From assembly GCA_013146195.2 (NCBI GenBank), contig CM028377.1, forward strand, positions 164,093,824-164,157,823: DNA of 64,000 nt. The letters run 5' to 3'. Below the pieces are notes generated by a model. The model made no database searches. It worked only from the letters and a program-made list of their open reading frames with translations, and was not told the DNA's origin. Below, piece by piece: positions 21,672 through 34,470 of the stretch. Each line of letters opens with the position of its first letter. Position 1 is the stretch's first letter. The DNA is from Codonopsis lanceolata (lineage: Eukaryota; Streptophyta; Magnoliopsida; Asterales; Campanulaceae). Position numbers and translations under genes: made by a program.

Positions 21672-23930
21672 ATGGGGGAAGAAATCTCAGGTACCAAACT
21701 CAACAGTCAAGAATCAAAGACCAAGATCCCTACAATGGAGATTGGGATCGATTCAAATATGCATCCTCTATATCTTCACAACAATGATCACCCTGGGCTT
21801 GTCCTCATAGCTACCAAACTCACTGGAAGTGACAATTACAACTCCTGGAAAAGGTCATTCGAGATAGCCCTCTCTGCAAAGAACAAATTGAGCATTATGG
21901 ATGGCAGCTATCCAGTCCCAGAAAAGGAAGATTCATTGTTTCCCTTATGGGCAAGGGCCAATGACATGGTGATTTCATGGGCTTTCAATGTCATGACCAG
22001 TGAAATAAGCAACAGCCTAAAGTATGTGATTGATGCCAAATCTGTCTGGACAGAATTGAGAGAAAGATTTGCCACCATTGATGGCCACAGAGTTTTTCAA
22101 CTGGAGAAGGACTTGCACAGACTTGATCAAGGTAATGGCTCTGTTGAATTTTATTATCACAAGATTAAAGGAATTTGGGATGAAAGCACAGCTTTGGATC
22201 CAATCACTACATGTCAGTGCAATTGCACATGTGGAGCCGTCAAGAACCAAGAACAAAGAGATCAAAGAAGACAACTCATGCAGTTCTTGATGGGGCTGCA
22301 TGAGAGTTATATGAACATAAGGGGGCAAATCCTCAGAATGAAGCCCCTACCCACAGTTGGTGAGGCCTATTGCATGGTTAGACAAGAAGAGACTCAAAGG
22401 CAAGGGTATGTTCCCGAATTCAGTTCAATAGCAGCCAACCTAACTCAATCAGGACAGAATCAGAACACAGCCCCTCCCAGAAATAACCAATTCAAGAACC
22501 CTTTCAAGAAAGGAGTTTTCTGCAATCATTGCAATAGAGAAGGACATGTGAGAGATGAGTGTTACAGGCTCAAAGGATTTCCTCCAGGACATCCAGGTAA
22601 TCCAAACCATCCAGCACATAGAGCCAGGTTCAACAAAGATCAGAGTGGGAGCAAAGGATCAAACAACTATACTTCAGGAAGCCAAGGTCAACCTGGGAAT
22701 CCTAGGGCCATGCAGGTTCAACAAGACCAAACTCATGGCAATGATGGGAAAGACAAGGAAAGTACAGGACATCTCAGCTTAGAACAACTGCAGAAACAAA
22801 TTAATCAAGTCATGATCATGCTCAAGGCCAAAGACAGTCCTGAAGATCATAATATCAACCAGACTGGACAAAGATTCATTGGTATGACTCATATGGCAGG
22901 TACTTCTATTGCACAGAATCACTCTAACACCTTTCAGCATCCCTATTCTATATACACTTGGATCATTGATTCAGATGCCACTGATCACATATGCATTTCT
23001 TTATCCCTTTTACATGACATTATTGTCCTCAAACAATCTGTCACCCTATCCCTTCCAAATGGTACCAAAGTCAATGTCAATCACATAGGAAAGGTTCATA
23101 TTAACAATCAACTAACCCTTGAGGAAGTCTTCTACATACCTAAGTTTCAATACAACCTTCTATCTATATCTAAGCTTTCTTCCCAAACTAACTGTCAAAC
23201 TCTCATCACTGGAACACATTGCCTTTTCCAGGACCTGAAGATGAACAAGACTATAGCTACTGGTGAATTGATTGGAGGCCTATACATCCTCAAAGCTGAT
23301 GTCCATCCCACCAACACACACCTTTGTTCCAATACTTCAAGGAACAAGAACATATTTAGTTGGCACCAAAGACTGGGACATAGTTCCTTTAGTACTCTCA
23401 AGAAAATTGTTCCTTTAATTCATCTTTGTAATGATGACAATTCTAATATTGAGAATATTGACAACTGTGACATTTGTCCCCTAGCCAAACAACACAAACT
23501 TCCCTTTCAACTCAGTACTATTAAAAGTAAGAATTGCTTTGATCTCATACACTGTGACTTATGGGGACCTTATAGGAAAACCACCATGAATGGTTGTAGA
23601 TATTTCCTAACCATTGTTGATGACTTCTCTAGGGGTGTTTGGACTTTCTTAATGTCAACCAAGACACATGTATTCACACTTCTCAAACAATTCAATGCTT
23701 ATGTTCAAAATCATTTTAACACCACCATAAAATTTTGTAGGACTGATCATGGCACTGAGTTTTATAACTCAGAAGTTATACCTTATCTCAATAATCTTGG
23801 CATTTTACACCAAAGTTCTTGTGTAGACACTCCACAACAGAATGGAGTTGTAGAAAGGAAACATCAACACCTTCTAGATATGTCTAGGGCCATAAGGTTT
23901 GCCCATACACTTTGGGGATATTGCCTTTAG
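21672..23930 (+). pseudogene. gag-pol: copia gag, protease and integrase (first 752 codons)
   Basis: This is the first part of the polyprotein; the start ATG at 21672 lies 58 bp after the primer site. Residues about 20-250 are the copia gag. A zinc knuckle CNHCNREGHVRDEC sits at 284-297. The protease active site is Asp-Ser-Asp at 433 (IIDSDATDHI) instead of Asp-Ser-Gly, a change that should harm it. The pre-integrase HQRLGH is at 565. The integrase core has D629 (HCDLWGP), D692 (TDHGTEF) and E728 (QQNGVVERKH), so the D-D-35-E spacing is intact. The frame ends early because one T seems to be missing in the CCTTTAGCC stretch at 23926-23934; the protein continues in the next frame. Confidence 0.93.
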
Positions 23931-24804
23931 CCGCCACTCACATTATCAATCAACGAATACCTACAATACCGCCACAAACTTTAAAACACCCCATGAAGTT
24001 CTTTTCAACACCACTACTACTTATGATCACTTGAGAATTATAGGGTGTCTTTGTTTTGCCAGTACTCACCCTGATGATAAATTTAGCCCAAGAGCTATTA
24101 AATGCATACATCTTGGATACCCTGCCAATCAGAAAGGGTACATTCTGTATAACCTTGAAACCAAAAAGGTTTTCATCAGTAGGCATGTCATATTTCATGA
24201 GAATATATTTCCCATGATTCAAACCAACAATCACATTCCCTCTACACCTGTGGTAGATGTGAATCTTTCACATGATGATGAACACCCTATAAATACTCAA
24301 ATTGATCAAGATGAAACTCAGAATCCAGAACAGGATGTAACTATGCCTGCTAGTCAAACTGAACCTACCAACACTACCCTTCCTAGAACTTCCACTAGAA
24401 ACAGACAATTCCCTATAAAGCTGAGAGACTATGTTCTATCTTCTATATATGCTAATTCTTTATGTCTTGTGCAAGAACCACAATCTTATCAACAGGCTAT
24501 ACAAAGCAGTGAATGGATAGAAGCTATGAATAGGGAGATTGCAGCACTTGAAGAAAACAATACCTGGGATATTGTCAGTTTGCCTCAAGGTAAAAGAAGC
24601 ATTGGATGCAAATGGATCTATAAAGTTAAATATAAATCTGATGGCAGCATAGAAAGATTCAAGGCAAGGCTGGTTGCTAAAGGCTTCAATCAAACAGAAG
24701 GAATTGACTACTCAGAGACTTTTGCTCCAGTAGCTAAGATGGTAACTGTTAGAACCATCTTAGCAATTGCCACAGTACAGACAATGGGAGGTGCATCAAC
24801 TTGA
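23931..24804 (+). pseudogene. pol: copia integrase end and RT start (middle fragment)
   Basis: In the frame 23899-24804 the polyprotein continues with the integrase C-terminus (THPDDKFSPRAIKCIHLGYP, VFISRHVIFHE) and, after a polar linker, the start of copia RT (WIEAMNREIAALEENNTW, GCKWIYKVKYKSDGS, ARLVAKGFNQ, ETFAPVAKM). The homology begins where the upstream frame stops. Near 24780 an extra base (CAGACAATGG where the family would read CAGCAATGG) shifts the frame again, so RT is split before its catalytic site. Confidence 0.92.
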
Positions 24805-26191
24805 TGTCAACAATGCTTTCTTACATGGAGAGTTAGAAGAAGAGGTTTATATGCAGTTGCCCCTTGGATACAAGCTTCAGGACATCAACAATGAACACAC
24901 TAGTGTATGCAAGTTAAAGAAATCACTGTATGGGCTCAAGCAAGCCTCAAGACAGTGGTTTTCCAAATTGACTGAAGTACTACTGGAACTTGGTTATACT
25001 CAATCTATGGCAGACTACTCTCTATTCACTATTAACAAAGGCCAAAGTTTCACCAGTGTACTAGTATATGTAGATGATATTCTGGTTTCTGGAAATTGTC
25101 CTTCATCAATCAACCAACTCAAGGTTTTACTCCAGGACAAGTTTAGCATAAAAGATCTTGGTCCTATCAAGTACTACCTTGGGATAGAAGTAATGAGATC
25201 TGCAGAAGGGTTCCATTTAAATCAGAAGAAGTATGCAGTAGAGCTTATTGAAAGTGCTGGTCTCTTGAACTCAAAACCACTTACTATCCCCTTTGACCCT
25301 AATGCTAAACTTCTGGCCAATGAGGGAATTCTACTAGACAATCCTACAGATTATAGAAGACTTGTGGGGAAACTAATATATCTAACAGTCACTAGGCCAG
25401 ACTTGGCCTCCTGCCTTAGTCAATTTGTCCAAAGCCCCAGAGATACTCACTTAAAGGCTCTTCACATGGTATTGAGATATGTTAAAGCCTCTCCAGAACA
25501 AGGTATATACTTGCCATCATCTAATCAGCTAAATCTCAGGGCTTACTGTGACAGTGACTGGGCAGGAAATCCTAATAACAGAAAGTCTATCACTGGCTAT
25601 TGTATGATGTTAGGGAATTCATTAATTTCCTGGCAGTCAAAGAAACAATCAGTTGTTTCAAGGTCATCCACTGAATCAGAGTATCGAGCCTTAGCCTCAA
25701 CCAGCTGTGAAATACTATGGCTAGGAAGCTTATTAAAAGACTTACAAGTTCAGATCAATGCACCTGTTCCTATATATTGTGACAGTTCTTCAGCTATTGC
25801 AGTGGCTAGCAATCCTGTATATCATGCCAGAACCAAACACATTGAGATAGATTGCCACTTCATCCGAGAAAAGATAAAGAATGGACAAGTGTCATTACAT
25901 CACATATCCACTAAGAATCAAGTGGCTGACTTATTCACTAAATTTCTTGGCAGAAATCTGCATTGGAAGTTCTTATCCAAGTTGCAGGTGGTTAGTATTT
26001 ACACACCCACAACTTGTGGGGAGGGTGTTAACATTGACAAAGGAAAAGGAAAGATTAACAGCCTGAACATCAAGCAAGGAAATGAGATAAGAGCTTGTGC
26101 AAAGTATGGAGAAATGAATAACAAGTTAAGGAGATTTTTGTATTCTGTAGTTAAAGAAAGTTTTAGTTCTTTGGAAGTAATTTTCCCATAG
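24775..26191 (+). pseudogene. pol: copia RT catalytic part and RNase H (last fragment)
   Basis: The frame 24767-26191 resumes RT at WEVHQLDVNNAFLHG and contains CKLKKSLYGLKQASRQWF and the catalytic YVDD at about residues 101-104. RNase H follows: AYCDSDWAGNP, SWQSKKQSVVSRSSTESEY, YCDSSSAIAVASNP and KHIEIDCHFIREK. The last 50 or so codons run into the 3' LTR; the element protein probably ends within the first codons of the LTR. Apart from the upstream shift no stop interrupts it. Confidence 0.94.
26018..26025 (+). other. polypurine tract of the copia element
   Basis: GGGGAGGG stands directly before the 3' LTR start TGTTAACATT, the expected plus-strand primer. Confidence 0.9.
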
Positions 26192-26389
26192 TTCCGTGGG
26201 CTGTTTGTAAATAGGTGGTTAGTGATCGGTTGTTTTGTTAGTTAGCTTTAGTTAACCGTTTTTTTATCCAAGGCATATATATAGTGCCTTAGGGTCGTGT
26301 ATTTTGAGATAATCAATCAGAAATACAAAGAATCATATTCCTTCTTCAAACCAAGATCCAACAGTTTGGATCCAATTACTTTCTTTTCA
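26026..26389 (+). repeat. 3' LTR of the copia element (364 bp)
   Basis: It matches 21234-21602 with a 6-bp deletion and a few substitutions and is followed by the target duplication AGATG. Confidence 0.96.
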
Positions 26390-26394
26390 AGATG

Positions 26395-27288
26395 TTAGGC
26401 TCACAATTCACAATGATATTCGAGTCGACATGGATAATGACATATTTGTTTGTAAACCAATAATATGAAAATCAATAAATCAACTATCATTTCTTTTAAG
26501 TGATGAACATTAGTTCATTAAATAATGAGGATTTTTTTTTTGTTGTTTGTAAATTTATATTCAAATTCTCTTGGTCTTTGCATCCACGTATTTGCTTTAA
26601 TTATTTGTAAATTTAAGTGAAAATGTTATGTAAAAAAATTATCTCATCAAGATCTATAATAATATGTCAAATCTTTGCTAAAAGGCATGGGCGTAAATGA
26701 AGTGCCCATCTACAATGTGAAAATACCAATCAACCCAAATAATTGATTGTAAACCTTTTCATTAAACTATCAACAGTTAAAACACAAATACAAACAAAAC
26801 CTCAAACCGTTGGTTTTATACATCCACGGCATAAACCTCTCTTTAATTAAATATTAGTTTCATGGTAGTTATTGTGTCCATATAATTCATAATATTTCAT
26901 TACAAATTAAAAAAGTATATAAATGAAATATTAAATTAATTTATAAACCATAAATCAAAATAATGTGAAAAATACAAATGTATTTCAAATACGTAAAATG
27001 GCTAACTAATATTTTTTGTTATTTTTCAACATTAGTAAATCAACAATATCGAGTTACTAAATAATAATTATTAAATTCAATTTATAAACGATATATTAAA
27101 TTAATGTGTAAAAGCACAATAAATAAGTCAAACATTTTCATGAATCAAAATGCATCTAGGAGGGTCTATTTAAAATAAATGTTAAGTCATTAACCTTCAA
27201 TAAAAGTTAAGAAATTATATCACTAAACAATCACATAAGTTTGACAAAATACACACATTATTACCAACATCGTCTAAATTCACAATTG
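26395..27288. other. AT-rich stretch without genes
   Basis: No coding frame or named element is seen. From about 27200 it holds a diverged copy of 27435-27560 (shared ACTAAACAATCACA and ACCAACATCGTCTAAAT), a local tandem duplication of about 240 bp that enters the next repeat. Confidence 0.55.
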
Positions 27289-28131
27289 TTGATAAACAAA
27301 CACACACACACCCACATAACCATTATTCATTGAGACAAAACTTCATAGACAATAAGAGCAGCAAAATAGATGAATTATATCAGTAACTCAACTTTGATAT
27401 ACTGTAATATACTTAATAGTGTTTAAGCACCAAGAAAAGCTAAGAAATTAAACCACTAAACAATCACAAACATATGACAAACTGCACATCTAATTACCAA
27501 CATCGTCTAAATTAATCATTGTTGATAAATACACACACACGACAATTGCTCATTGAAACAAAACTTTATACATATTTTGATTTGACTTGACAAAATTATA
27601 ATTTGTTAATAATCTATATCCATGTGGAAACCTGGTATTTGCTAATGCAGTTTTCAATGTATGATAGTTTGTTTTAGTAGATTATAGATAATAAGTGCAG
27701 CAGAATTAAAAAAATTGAATGATGATGGATCTCCAATAAAACTACAGATCTTATAAATACAGATCATCCATAAAAACTCAGATCTAAAAATTACAAATAT
27801 ATATTTTAAACTTTATTTTCTTAAATACAGATCTATAATTTAAAATTACTAACATAAAATAACAGATATAAAATGATATGTATTTGTTTTAAAACAGATC
27901 TAAAAATTACAAATCTGTATTAATCTAAAAAATTACAAATCCGATGTATTTTATTTAAAAAAAAACAAACTTCATAGATGAACATATTTGTATTTTAAAT
28001 TAATAAATACGTCTAAAAATTACAAATATATAATATTATAGTTACAAATCTAATAATTTCATAGCTAAAATCCAAATATATTTGAAATAAATATACAAAA
28101 TTACATATTTTTATTTTAAAATTAAAGATGT
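27289..28131 (+). repeat. unclassified AT-rich repeat unit, copy 1
   Basis: From GATAAACAAACACACAC onward it is almost identical to 32851-33697. It is non-coding. Repeated CAGATCT/ACAAATAT-like words fill its second half. In both copies a TA array follows, then AATACAATAGAGGT. I cannot assign it to a transposon class. Confidence 0.85.
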
Positions 28132-28464
28132 GATGAATAATATATATATACTAGTACTCTTACCCGTGTCAATGGCACGACGCCAATATACTTCAAATAT
28201 TTCAAATTACAAAATTTATTATTTTTTAAAAAATTTATTTGTATACAAAATTGCGTGCATAAAATTGGTGGGTTTGGTGGAGGAAGGATTAGTGGCCACC
28301 AACCGTGAATAGTGGGGGGAGTTGGAGAGAGGGGTAGTTACTCAACCGCCGTTCACACATGTGAACTCAGTGAGTGATAATGACTGTAGGATCTCAGTAA
28401 AGAAATCAATCTCAGCCGCTCTTTATCTTTTGTCAATTGTAAGCGTGCGACTATTAGCTGTATC

Positions 28465-28465
<1 letters not shown>
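28132..28465. other. segment unique to repeat copy 1
   Basis: This 330-bp stretch lies between the shared repeat and the TA array and is absent from copy 2. It opens with ACTAGTACTCTTACCCGTG followed by a GGCACGA word, which loosely resembles the termini of some plant Helitrons. No gene is visible. Confidence 0.4.

Positions 28466-28519
<54 letters not shown>
28466..28519. repeat. TA dinucleotide array (54 bp)
   Basis: It is a pure run of TA, followed by AATACAATAGAGGT as at 33766. Frames through it are artefacts. Confidence 0.97.
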
Positions 28520-28522
<3 letters not shown>

Positions 28523-29150
28523 CAATAGAGGTCAATGTAGGATAACCTGAGCATTACTGTCCCCCTCTGGTCCATGCAAGCCTTCATCGAGCTCTCTCTC
28601 GGGATGGGGAATCTTCACCTAATGGGATCTGATTGGACAGGGGGTGCAATAAATTGGGAAAGGATGATTTACTTCTCAAGCACACAAATGATCAAAACCC
28701 ACGTCCCAGTCCCAGTCCCTCCAGTTTTGTTTTTTAGCCAACAACCATCTTTAAATGTTGTAAACCTTTTTTTTTTTTTTTTGTATTTTTTTTTTCGTTG
28801 GATTATAAAATCTCTTATTCAATTTAACCAAATAATAGTCTTCAGACTCTCCGACAGAAGGTCAGTCATAATTCGATGACGATTTTTTGAGACGGGTTTC
28901 AAGCTGTTTAGGTCTTCAATGATGGTCCCAGAGAGGACTTGATCGGTGGCAATGGAGATTAATGTTGTGATGGAGTAGAAGAAAAGAAAAGGGTTAGAAA
29001 TGGAAGCCATAGACACTGTGTGTGTGTGGGGGGGGGATTGGAAAATGATCACAAGTGGTTTGGCAAGGTTCATTTGTATTTTGATTTTTTTTATTAATAT
29101 ATTTTATCATTCTTTAAGTTAATATGTATAATATAAATTTATATTGCAAT
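28520..29150. other. non-coding, includes a poly-T stretch
   Basis: No supported gene. Two long T runs lie at about 28769-28795, and GTGTGTGTG next to a G run at about 29019-29036. The frames here carry no domain. Confidence 0.5.
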
Positions 29151-29277
29151 ACGCATCCCAAAACATGTGTGCAATTAACTAGGGCTAACTACAAGCTGAG
29201 ATTCACTCTTTTACTGAAATCCAATGGCTTTAATTTATTTGGAAATCCAAGCGTGCCTTTTACTGAGATATTATGGT
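29151..29277. repeat. second copy of the 127-bp repeat at 8709
   Basis: It matches 8709-8835 with about one substitution. Here it is continuous with ATATTGCAAT on the left and TTACAGTTAT on the right, so this copy shows the sequence without LTR insertions. Confidence 0.85.
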
Positions 29278-29399
29278 TTACAGTTATTATTTCAGGATTG
29301 CGAAAATTAGTTACTTTTCTACTGAAATATTACCGTTTTACAGTTATTATTTTAGGGTTTTACAGTTTTACAGTTTTATGGTTGTGAAAATTTGTATTT

Positions 29400-30165
29400 T
29401 AATTTTTTTCTTTTTTAATTGTTATTGTAATTAACTTAATCAATTTAATTTTTTTGACCCACAATTTCGTATACAAAAAAAATAAAAAAATCATAAGGTT
29501 TGTAATTTGAAATATATTTTTTTCTTTTTAACGGTTATCGTAATTAACTCAGTCAATTTAGTTTTTGACCAGCTCGTTTTTTTTTCAACCCGCAATTTCG
29601 TAAACAAATTATTAATTAATCCCTCCGTTCCGGGCAAAGAGACCCTTTTGAAAGTCATTTTTTTAAGAAAATAATATTTTTAGTAGTTCATTAATAATAA
29701 AATGACCTTTATGGTTTTATAAATATGTTGTAGTTTCTTAATTGATTGCTATCGTAATCAACTAAATCCCAATTTAATTTATGTCTGGCTTAGATTTAAT
29801 TTTTTTATAAAAAAAATTGTTCGTAAGTTTTGTAATTAATTTTTGTAATTTTAAATATTTGTATTTATTTTATTTTTCTTTTTGATTATTATTGTAATTA
29901 ACTGAATCAGTTTAATTTTTGTCCAAAAAAAATTTTGTTTCTAAGTTTTGTAATCAACTTTTGTAATTTTGAATATTTGTATTTTAATTTCTTAAAAGTT
30001 ATGTTTAGTTTCCCTTATTGGTCTGAAATCTTTGTGATTTTAATTTCAAAATAGTATTTTGTTTGCGAAGAATTTAATTTTTAATTTTATTTAAATTAAC
30101 AGGTGTTAGGTTGGTGTATGTGAGAGAGAGACAGAGAGAGAGAATGTTTTTTGATGCTTAATTAT
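29400..30165. repeat. cluster of a dispersed AT-rich motif (with 33920-34470)
   Basis: The motif TATCGTAATTAACTTAATCA, followed by a T-rich stretch and usually AATTTCGTATACAAA, recurs near 29420, 29535, 29747 and 29890, and again near 33926, 34010, 34265 and 34390. Both clusters also share GAAAGTCA..TTTTTAGTAGTTCATT (29650 and 34487). They are therefore parts of the same larger repeat whose left part is 27289-28131 and 32851-33697. Confidence 0.75.
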
Positions 30166-32850
30166 TGTGGCGACCCGACCCAGATTCCGGAACGGAATCC
30201 CAAGGCCGCGACACTAGAACAAGGAAAGACGATGACAAGCACTTATAAATCAGTAATGCGAGTCGGGCAGTCGAGCTAACAAGCTCGAAACACAAATATA
30301 AGGCCGTACTAAAATACGGGTTTACAAAATACAAATATGCGGAAGCGATAAGGAAAGGAAGTCCCAAGCTGTGAAGCTCGAAACCAAGGCCAAAGAGACC
30401 AAGAGAGACATAAATATCACGAAGGGGAAAAACAAAACTCGCGTGCCGCAACATTGCAAACGCTGAACAAACCATCGGCACTCCAGGCCGGCGTTTCAAC
30501 AAGGAACCAACCTGATATAACAATTACCCATGGCTAATGCATACCGGGGTTAACCAATAATGATAACAACTAGAATAAAGAAAAGCCCCAAAGCTATTGC
30601 ATGCCCGGGAGACAACTGAATATAAAAACTAAGACTAAGAACAACAGCACGACACAACACGTCAGCCCAAAGAAGAACCAAAACAAAACCCAAGTGTTCT
30701 ACCCGACTGTAAAGTCTAAATAACTTTACAATACAACGAGCTCACAAGAATAGTTAAGTACAATATACAAATAAATGATACTAGATGAGATAGGAATCCA
30801 CAAGCTACTACTCGGGAATGTCAGCCGCTACAATCACGAACACACGAACTAAGCTCGAGCTATCGATCAACTGCGATCTGCTACAATCACGATCTACTTG
30901 GCCTCAACGTGATAAACAAGTTACTGCAACTAGAAAACAAAGTACGGGATGAGTCATAATGACTCAGTACACTACTACTAAACATTTATGACATAAATGA
31001 AATATTGTCATAAGCGGAAATGATATCGTGTCACAACGACAAGGACCCAGTAAGTCGAATTGTATTGTATGGAAACTGTTCCTTTATCGGACTACCAAGA
31101 TGAATTAGGGTGAATCCCATGTTCACAAACAATCAAACAAGTCAGGAGGCAGGTCACAAAAATCATCATAATTATGGACGTATATCTTAATATAGAACAT
31201 CCCAAAGTCTCTCATAGAATAATTAAGTATAAGTATGCATATTTATATATATACATATATCAAGTCTCTCATAGGATCATCAGGTTTAGGTGTATAAACT
31301 CGTTTATATACCTAATAATTCATTCATGGAATTTATCATGTAAAGGTATGCATATCTACATATATACATATGAAGGCAATCATGGGATAATCAAGTAGAA
31401 GTATATATATCTATATATATACATATCAAGCAGTTCACAGACTCATCACGAATATCAAGCGATCAAGAACAAGTACATATAAGCATTTAGCTCACATATT
31501 CATGGTAGCACTTTGATTTCACATAAGTACTAGAAGAAATCCACATATAAGAGGATATGATATAAATCTAGTGTCGCAACGTAGCTCCTGCAATATAAAA
31601 TGTTAACAGGAACGTGCTGTCGGATGTACGTGATTGATACATCGACTAAGGTAGTATTATTCCAAGCGCTCTAATGGTTACACAAGGTACTCTTCTCCAA
31701 AGTGATCAAGAATAGAGGGGTTTGCACGTATCTGGTTCGGCAACCCATCACTATCATGAATCTCATGATTCGTAATGGTAATGAATTGTCAACCAGGGAA
31801 GGCAAGACATGACAAGACAAGTATGCCAACTGGACTTATTGGGGGACAAGTAAATGTTTACTTGTCAATCATGAACATGTAAAGGGTTAAATTCGACCAT
31901 CCAAGTCAAGTAAATGTTTACTCATTTAAGAAATCAAGTAAGGGCGAGCACGATAATAGTGATCTCATTCAAGTCAGGTAGGCATGTTATACTTACGACT
32001 AACCGTCAAGCATGATATGATCATGAATTAAATCAAGAATCTCGAAACTAGTATTCTAGTTAAACGAATTTCAAGCGTCGAAGGGATTGATCGTTGAGCC
32101 GGTATTGTTTAATGGCTCACTAGTATCTACTCCGTCGAGTCATTTCTATAATTCCAATCAAATAGAGTTTGAACACTATATGTGTTCCAGGACTCCTTTC
32201 GATGTTCTCGGTTGAGACATAGCTAGGTTCTTGTTCCATTTAGGAACCCTATTTCAAAATCACTAAGTCAATTATAAAATGGAAGCCTAAGTTGATTGTT
32301 GTCAAATCAAGCTTAGTTCAATTTCAAGTTTGTAATTCTACGTATTAATGGAATTCATAAATCAAGCACGTTGATAATTCAATGGAAGGATAATCATATA
32401 GATAAGATACAAAATATATTTAGGCCATGTTTGATGTAGCTTATGGGTTAGTGTTTATGGCTTATGACTTCTCATAAGTCATTTAGAGAATGTTTGATTT
32501 CAAATGTAGAATATTATTATTAATATTAATATTAATATTAATATTAATAATAATATTATTTTATTTCAGCACTATTTTAACTTATTAATCAAACACACAC
32601 ACACACTAACTTATGAAAGTTAATAAGTACTTTTAAAAAGCTAAATCAAACATCACTAGTCATCAGTCATAAGTTATAAGTAATAAGTTATTAGTCATAA
32701 GTAATAAGTCATCAGCACATATCAATAAGCTAAATCAAACGGGCCCTTATAAGTCATAATCTCAAGTGAACTCATCATAGTGGGTACTAAGGCATATACA
32801 ACTCGAATATTCTTTCCATAGAAGAATTATCACGACACGATCCCGGAAAA
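30166..32850 (-). mobile_element. truncated LTR of the long-LTR gypsy family, third copy
   Basis: It starts TGTGGCGACCCGACCC like the other two long LTRs and keeps their order of blocks (a TAATGACTCAGT region, CACATATAAGAGGATATGAT, the ACGTAGCTCCTGCAATA block, the GTCGAAGGGATTGATCGTTG block). The other end is missing: at about 32851 the AT-rich repeat copy 2 begins. The two stem-loops of the family are degraded here (about 31890-31970). A MITE sits at 32423-32746. Confidence 0.82.
32423..32746. mobile_element. MITE, PIF/Harbinger (Tourist)-like
   Basis: The terminal inverted repeats are GGCCATGTTTGATGTAGCTT on the left and, read inverted, GGGCCCGTTTGATTTAGCTT on the right. They are flanked by the 3-bp duplication TTA (32420-32422 and 32747-32749), the usual PIF/Harbinger target. 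The inside is non-coding, with an ATT/AAT repeat (32513-32562) and a short CA run. Confidence 0.75.
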
Positions 32851-33697
32851 GCTGATAAGCAAACACACACACACACCCACATAACCATTATTCATTGAGA
32901 CAAAACTTCATAGACAATAAGAGCAGCAAAATAGATGAATTATATCAGTAACTCAACTTTGATATACTGTAATATACGTAATAGTGTTTAAGCACCAAGA
33001 AAAGCTAAGAAATTAAACCACTAAACAATCACAAACATATGACAAACTGCACATCTAATTACCAACATCGTCTAAATTAATCATTGTTGATAAATACACA
33101 CACACGACAATTACTCATTGAAACAAAACTTCATACATATTTTGATTTGACTTGACAAAATTATAATTTGTTAATAATCTATATCCATGTGGAAACCTGG
33201 TATTTGGTAATGCAGTTTTCAATGTATGATAGTTTGTTTTAGTGATTATAGATAATAAGTGCAGCAGAATTAAAAATATTGAATGATGATGGATCTCTAG
33301 TAAAATTACAGATCTTATAAATACAGATCATCCATAAAAACTCATATCTAAAAATTACAAATATATATTTTAAACTTTATTTTCTTAAATACAGATCTAT
33401 AATTTAAAATTACTAACATAAAATAACAGATATAAAATGATATGTATTTGTTTTAAAACAGATCTAAAAATTACAAATATGTATTAATCTAAAAAATTAC
33501 AAATCCGATGTATTTTATTAAAAAAGTTAACAAACTTCATAGATAAACATATTTGTATTTTAAATTAATAAATACGTCTAAAAATTACAAATATATAATA
33601 TTATAGTTACAAATCTATTAATTTCATAGCTAAAATCCAAATATATTTGAAATAAATATACAAAATTACATATTTTTATTTTAAAATTAAAGATGTG
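32851..33697 (+). repeat. unclassified AT-rich repeat unit, copy 2
   Basis: It is nearly identical to 27289-28131 over about 840 bp with scattered single-base differences. It follows the broken end of the third long LTR directly. Confidence 0.85.

Positions 33698-33698
<1 letters not shown>

Positions 33699-33765
<67 letters not shown>
33699..33765. repeat. TA dinucleotide array (67 bp)
   Basis: A pure TA run at the same position within repeat copy 2 as 28466-28519 has near copy 1, followed by the same AATACAATAGAGGT. Confidence 0.97.
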
Positions 33766-33768
<3 letters not shown>

Positions 33769-33919
33769 CAATAGAGGTTAGTGTAGCACACTTACAATTG
33801 ACTTGAGATAAAAATGGGTCACGATTTACTGTTTTACAGTGATCCAATGGCCTTTATTTCCCTCAGCTCTCACATGTGCGAATGACGGTTTGTTGTTTTA
33901 CGTTTTACAATTTTACAGT

Positions 33920-34470
33920 TTTATGTTATCGTAATTAACTTAATTAATTTAATTTTTTTCGATCTGTAATTTCGTATACAAATTAATTGAAATATTTGTT
34001 TTTTTAACTGTTATCGTAATCTTTTTGTCCGACCCGTTTTTTCCGACCCGTAATTTCGTATACAAATTAATCAATTTACTGTTTTACCAAGATTCTATGG
34101 CTATTGAATAAAAAATTATTTTGCAACACCAATTTCCAAAAAATGTCTCTCAATTTTTTTAAAGAATTTTCATTGTAGTTTTTAAAAAGTTGATGAATGT
34201 CAAATTTTTAAACGAAAAATTATGTGCGGGCATTCATTTCAATGTAATATTGATTAAGTTAATTATCGTAATTAACTTAATCAATTTAATTTTTTCCGAC
34301 CTGTAATTTCGTATACAAATTTTAAAAAAATTAAAAAAAACGTAAGTTTTGTAATTTGAAATATTCATTTTTTTTCTTTTTAACTGTTATCGTAATTAAC
34401 TTAAGCAATTTAATTTTTGTCCGGCCCACAATTTCGTATACAAATTATTAATGAATCTCTCCGTTACGGG
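33920..34470. repeat. second cluster of the dispersed AT-rich motif
   Basis: Four copies of the motif described at 29400 lie here, spaced roughly 80-250 bp apart, each ending in AATTTCGTATACAAATT. It is the downstream part of repeat copy 2. Confidence 0.75.

Larger units (their letters stand above)
21234..26389 (+). mobile_element. Ty1/copia LTR retrotransposon, young and nearly intact
   Basis: Both LTRs (21234-21602 and 26026-26389) are present, flanked by the perfect target duplication AGATG (21229-21233 and 26390-26394). The tRNA-iMet primer site follows the 5' LTR and a polypurine tract precedes the 3' LTR. The LTRs differ at about five positions plus a 6-bp and a 1-bp indel, so the insertion is recent. 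One gag-pol polyprotein fills the inside in copia order (gag, protease, integrase, RT, RNase H) and is broken only by two single-base indels, near 23927 and 24780. I do not assign a copia lineage. Confidence 0.96.

Noticed and set aside
28145..28180. A Helitron end at the CCCGTG..GGCACGA words
   Set aside because: No CTRR end with hairpin, no second terminus and no Rep/Helicase sequence could be found; kept only as a weak hint.
28322..28535. Frames with long Tyr/Ile repeats over the TA arrays (also at 33578, 36045 and 63438)
   Set aside because: They are translations of TA microsatellites in any frame, without other coding signs.
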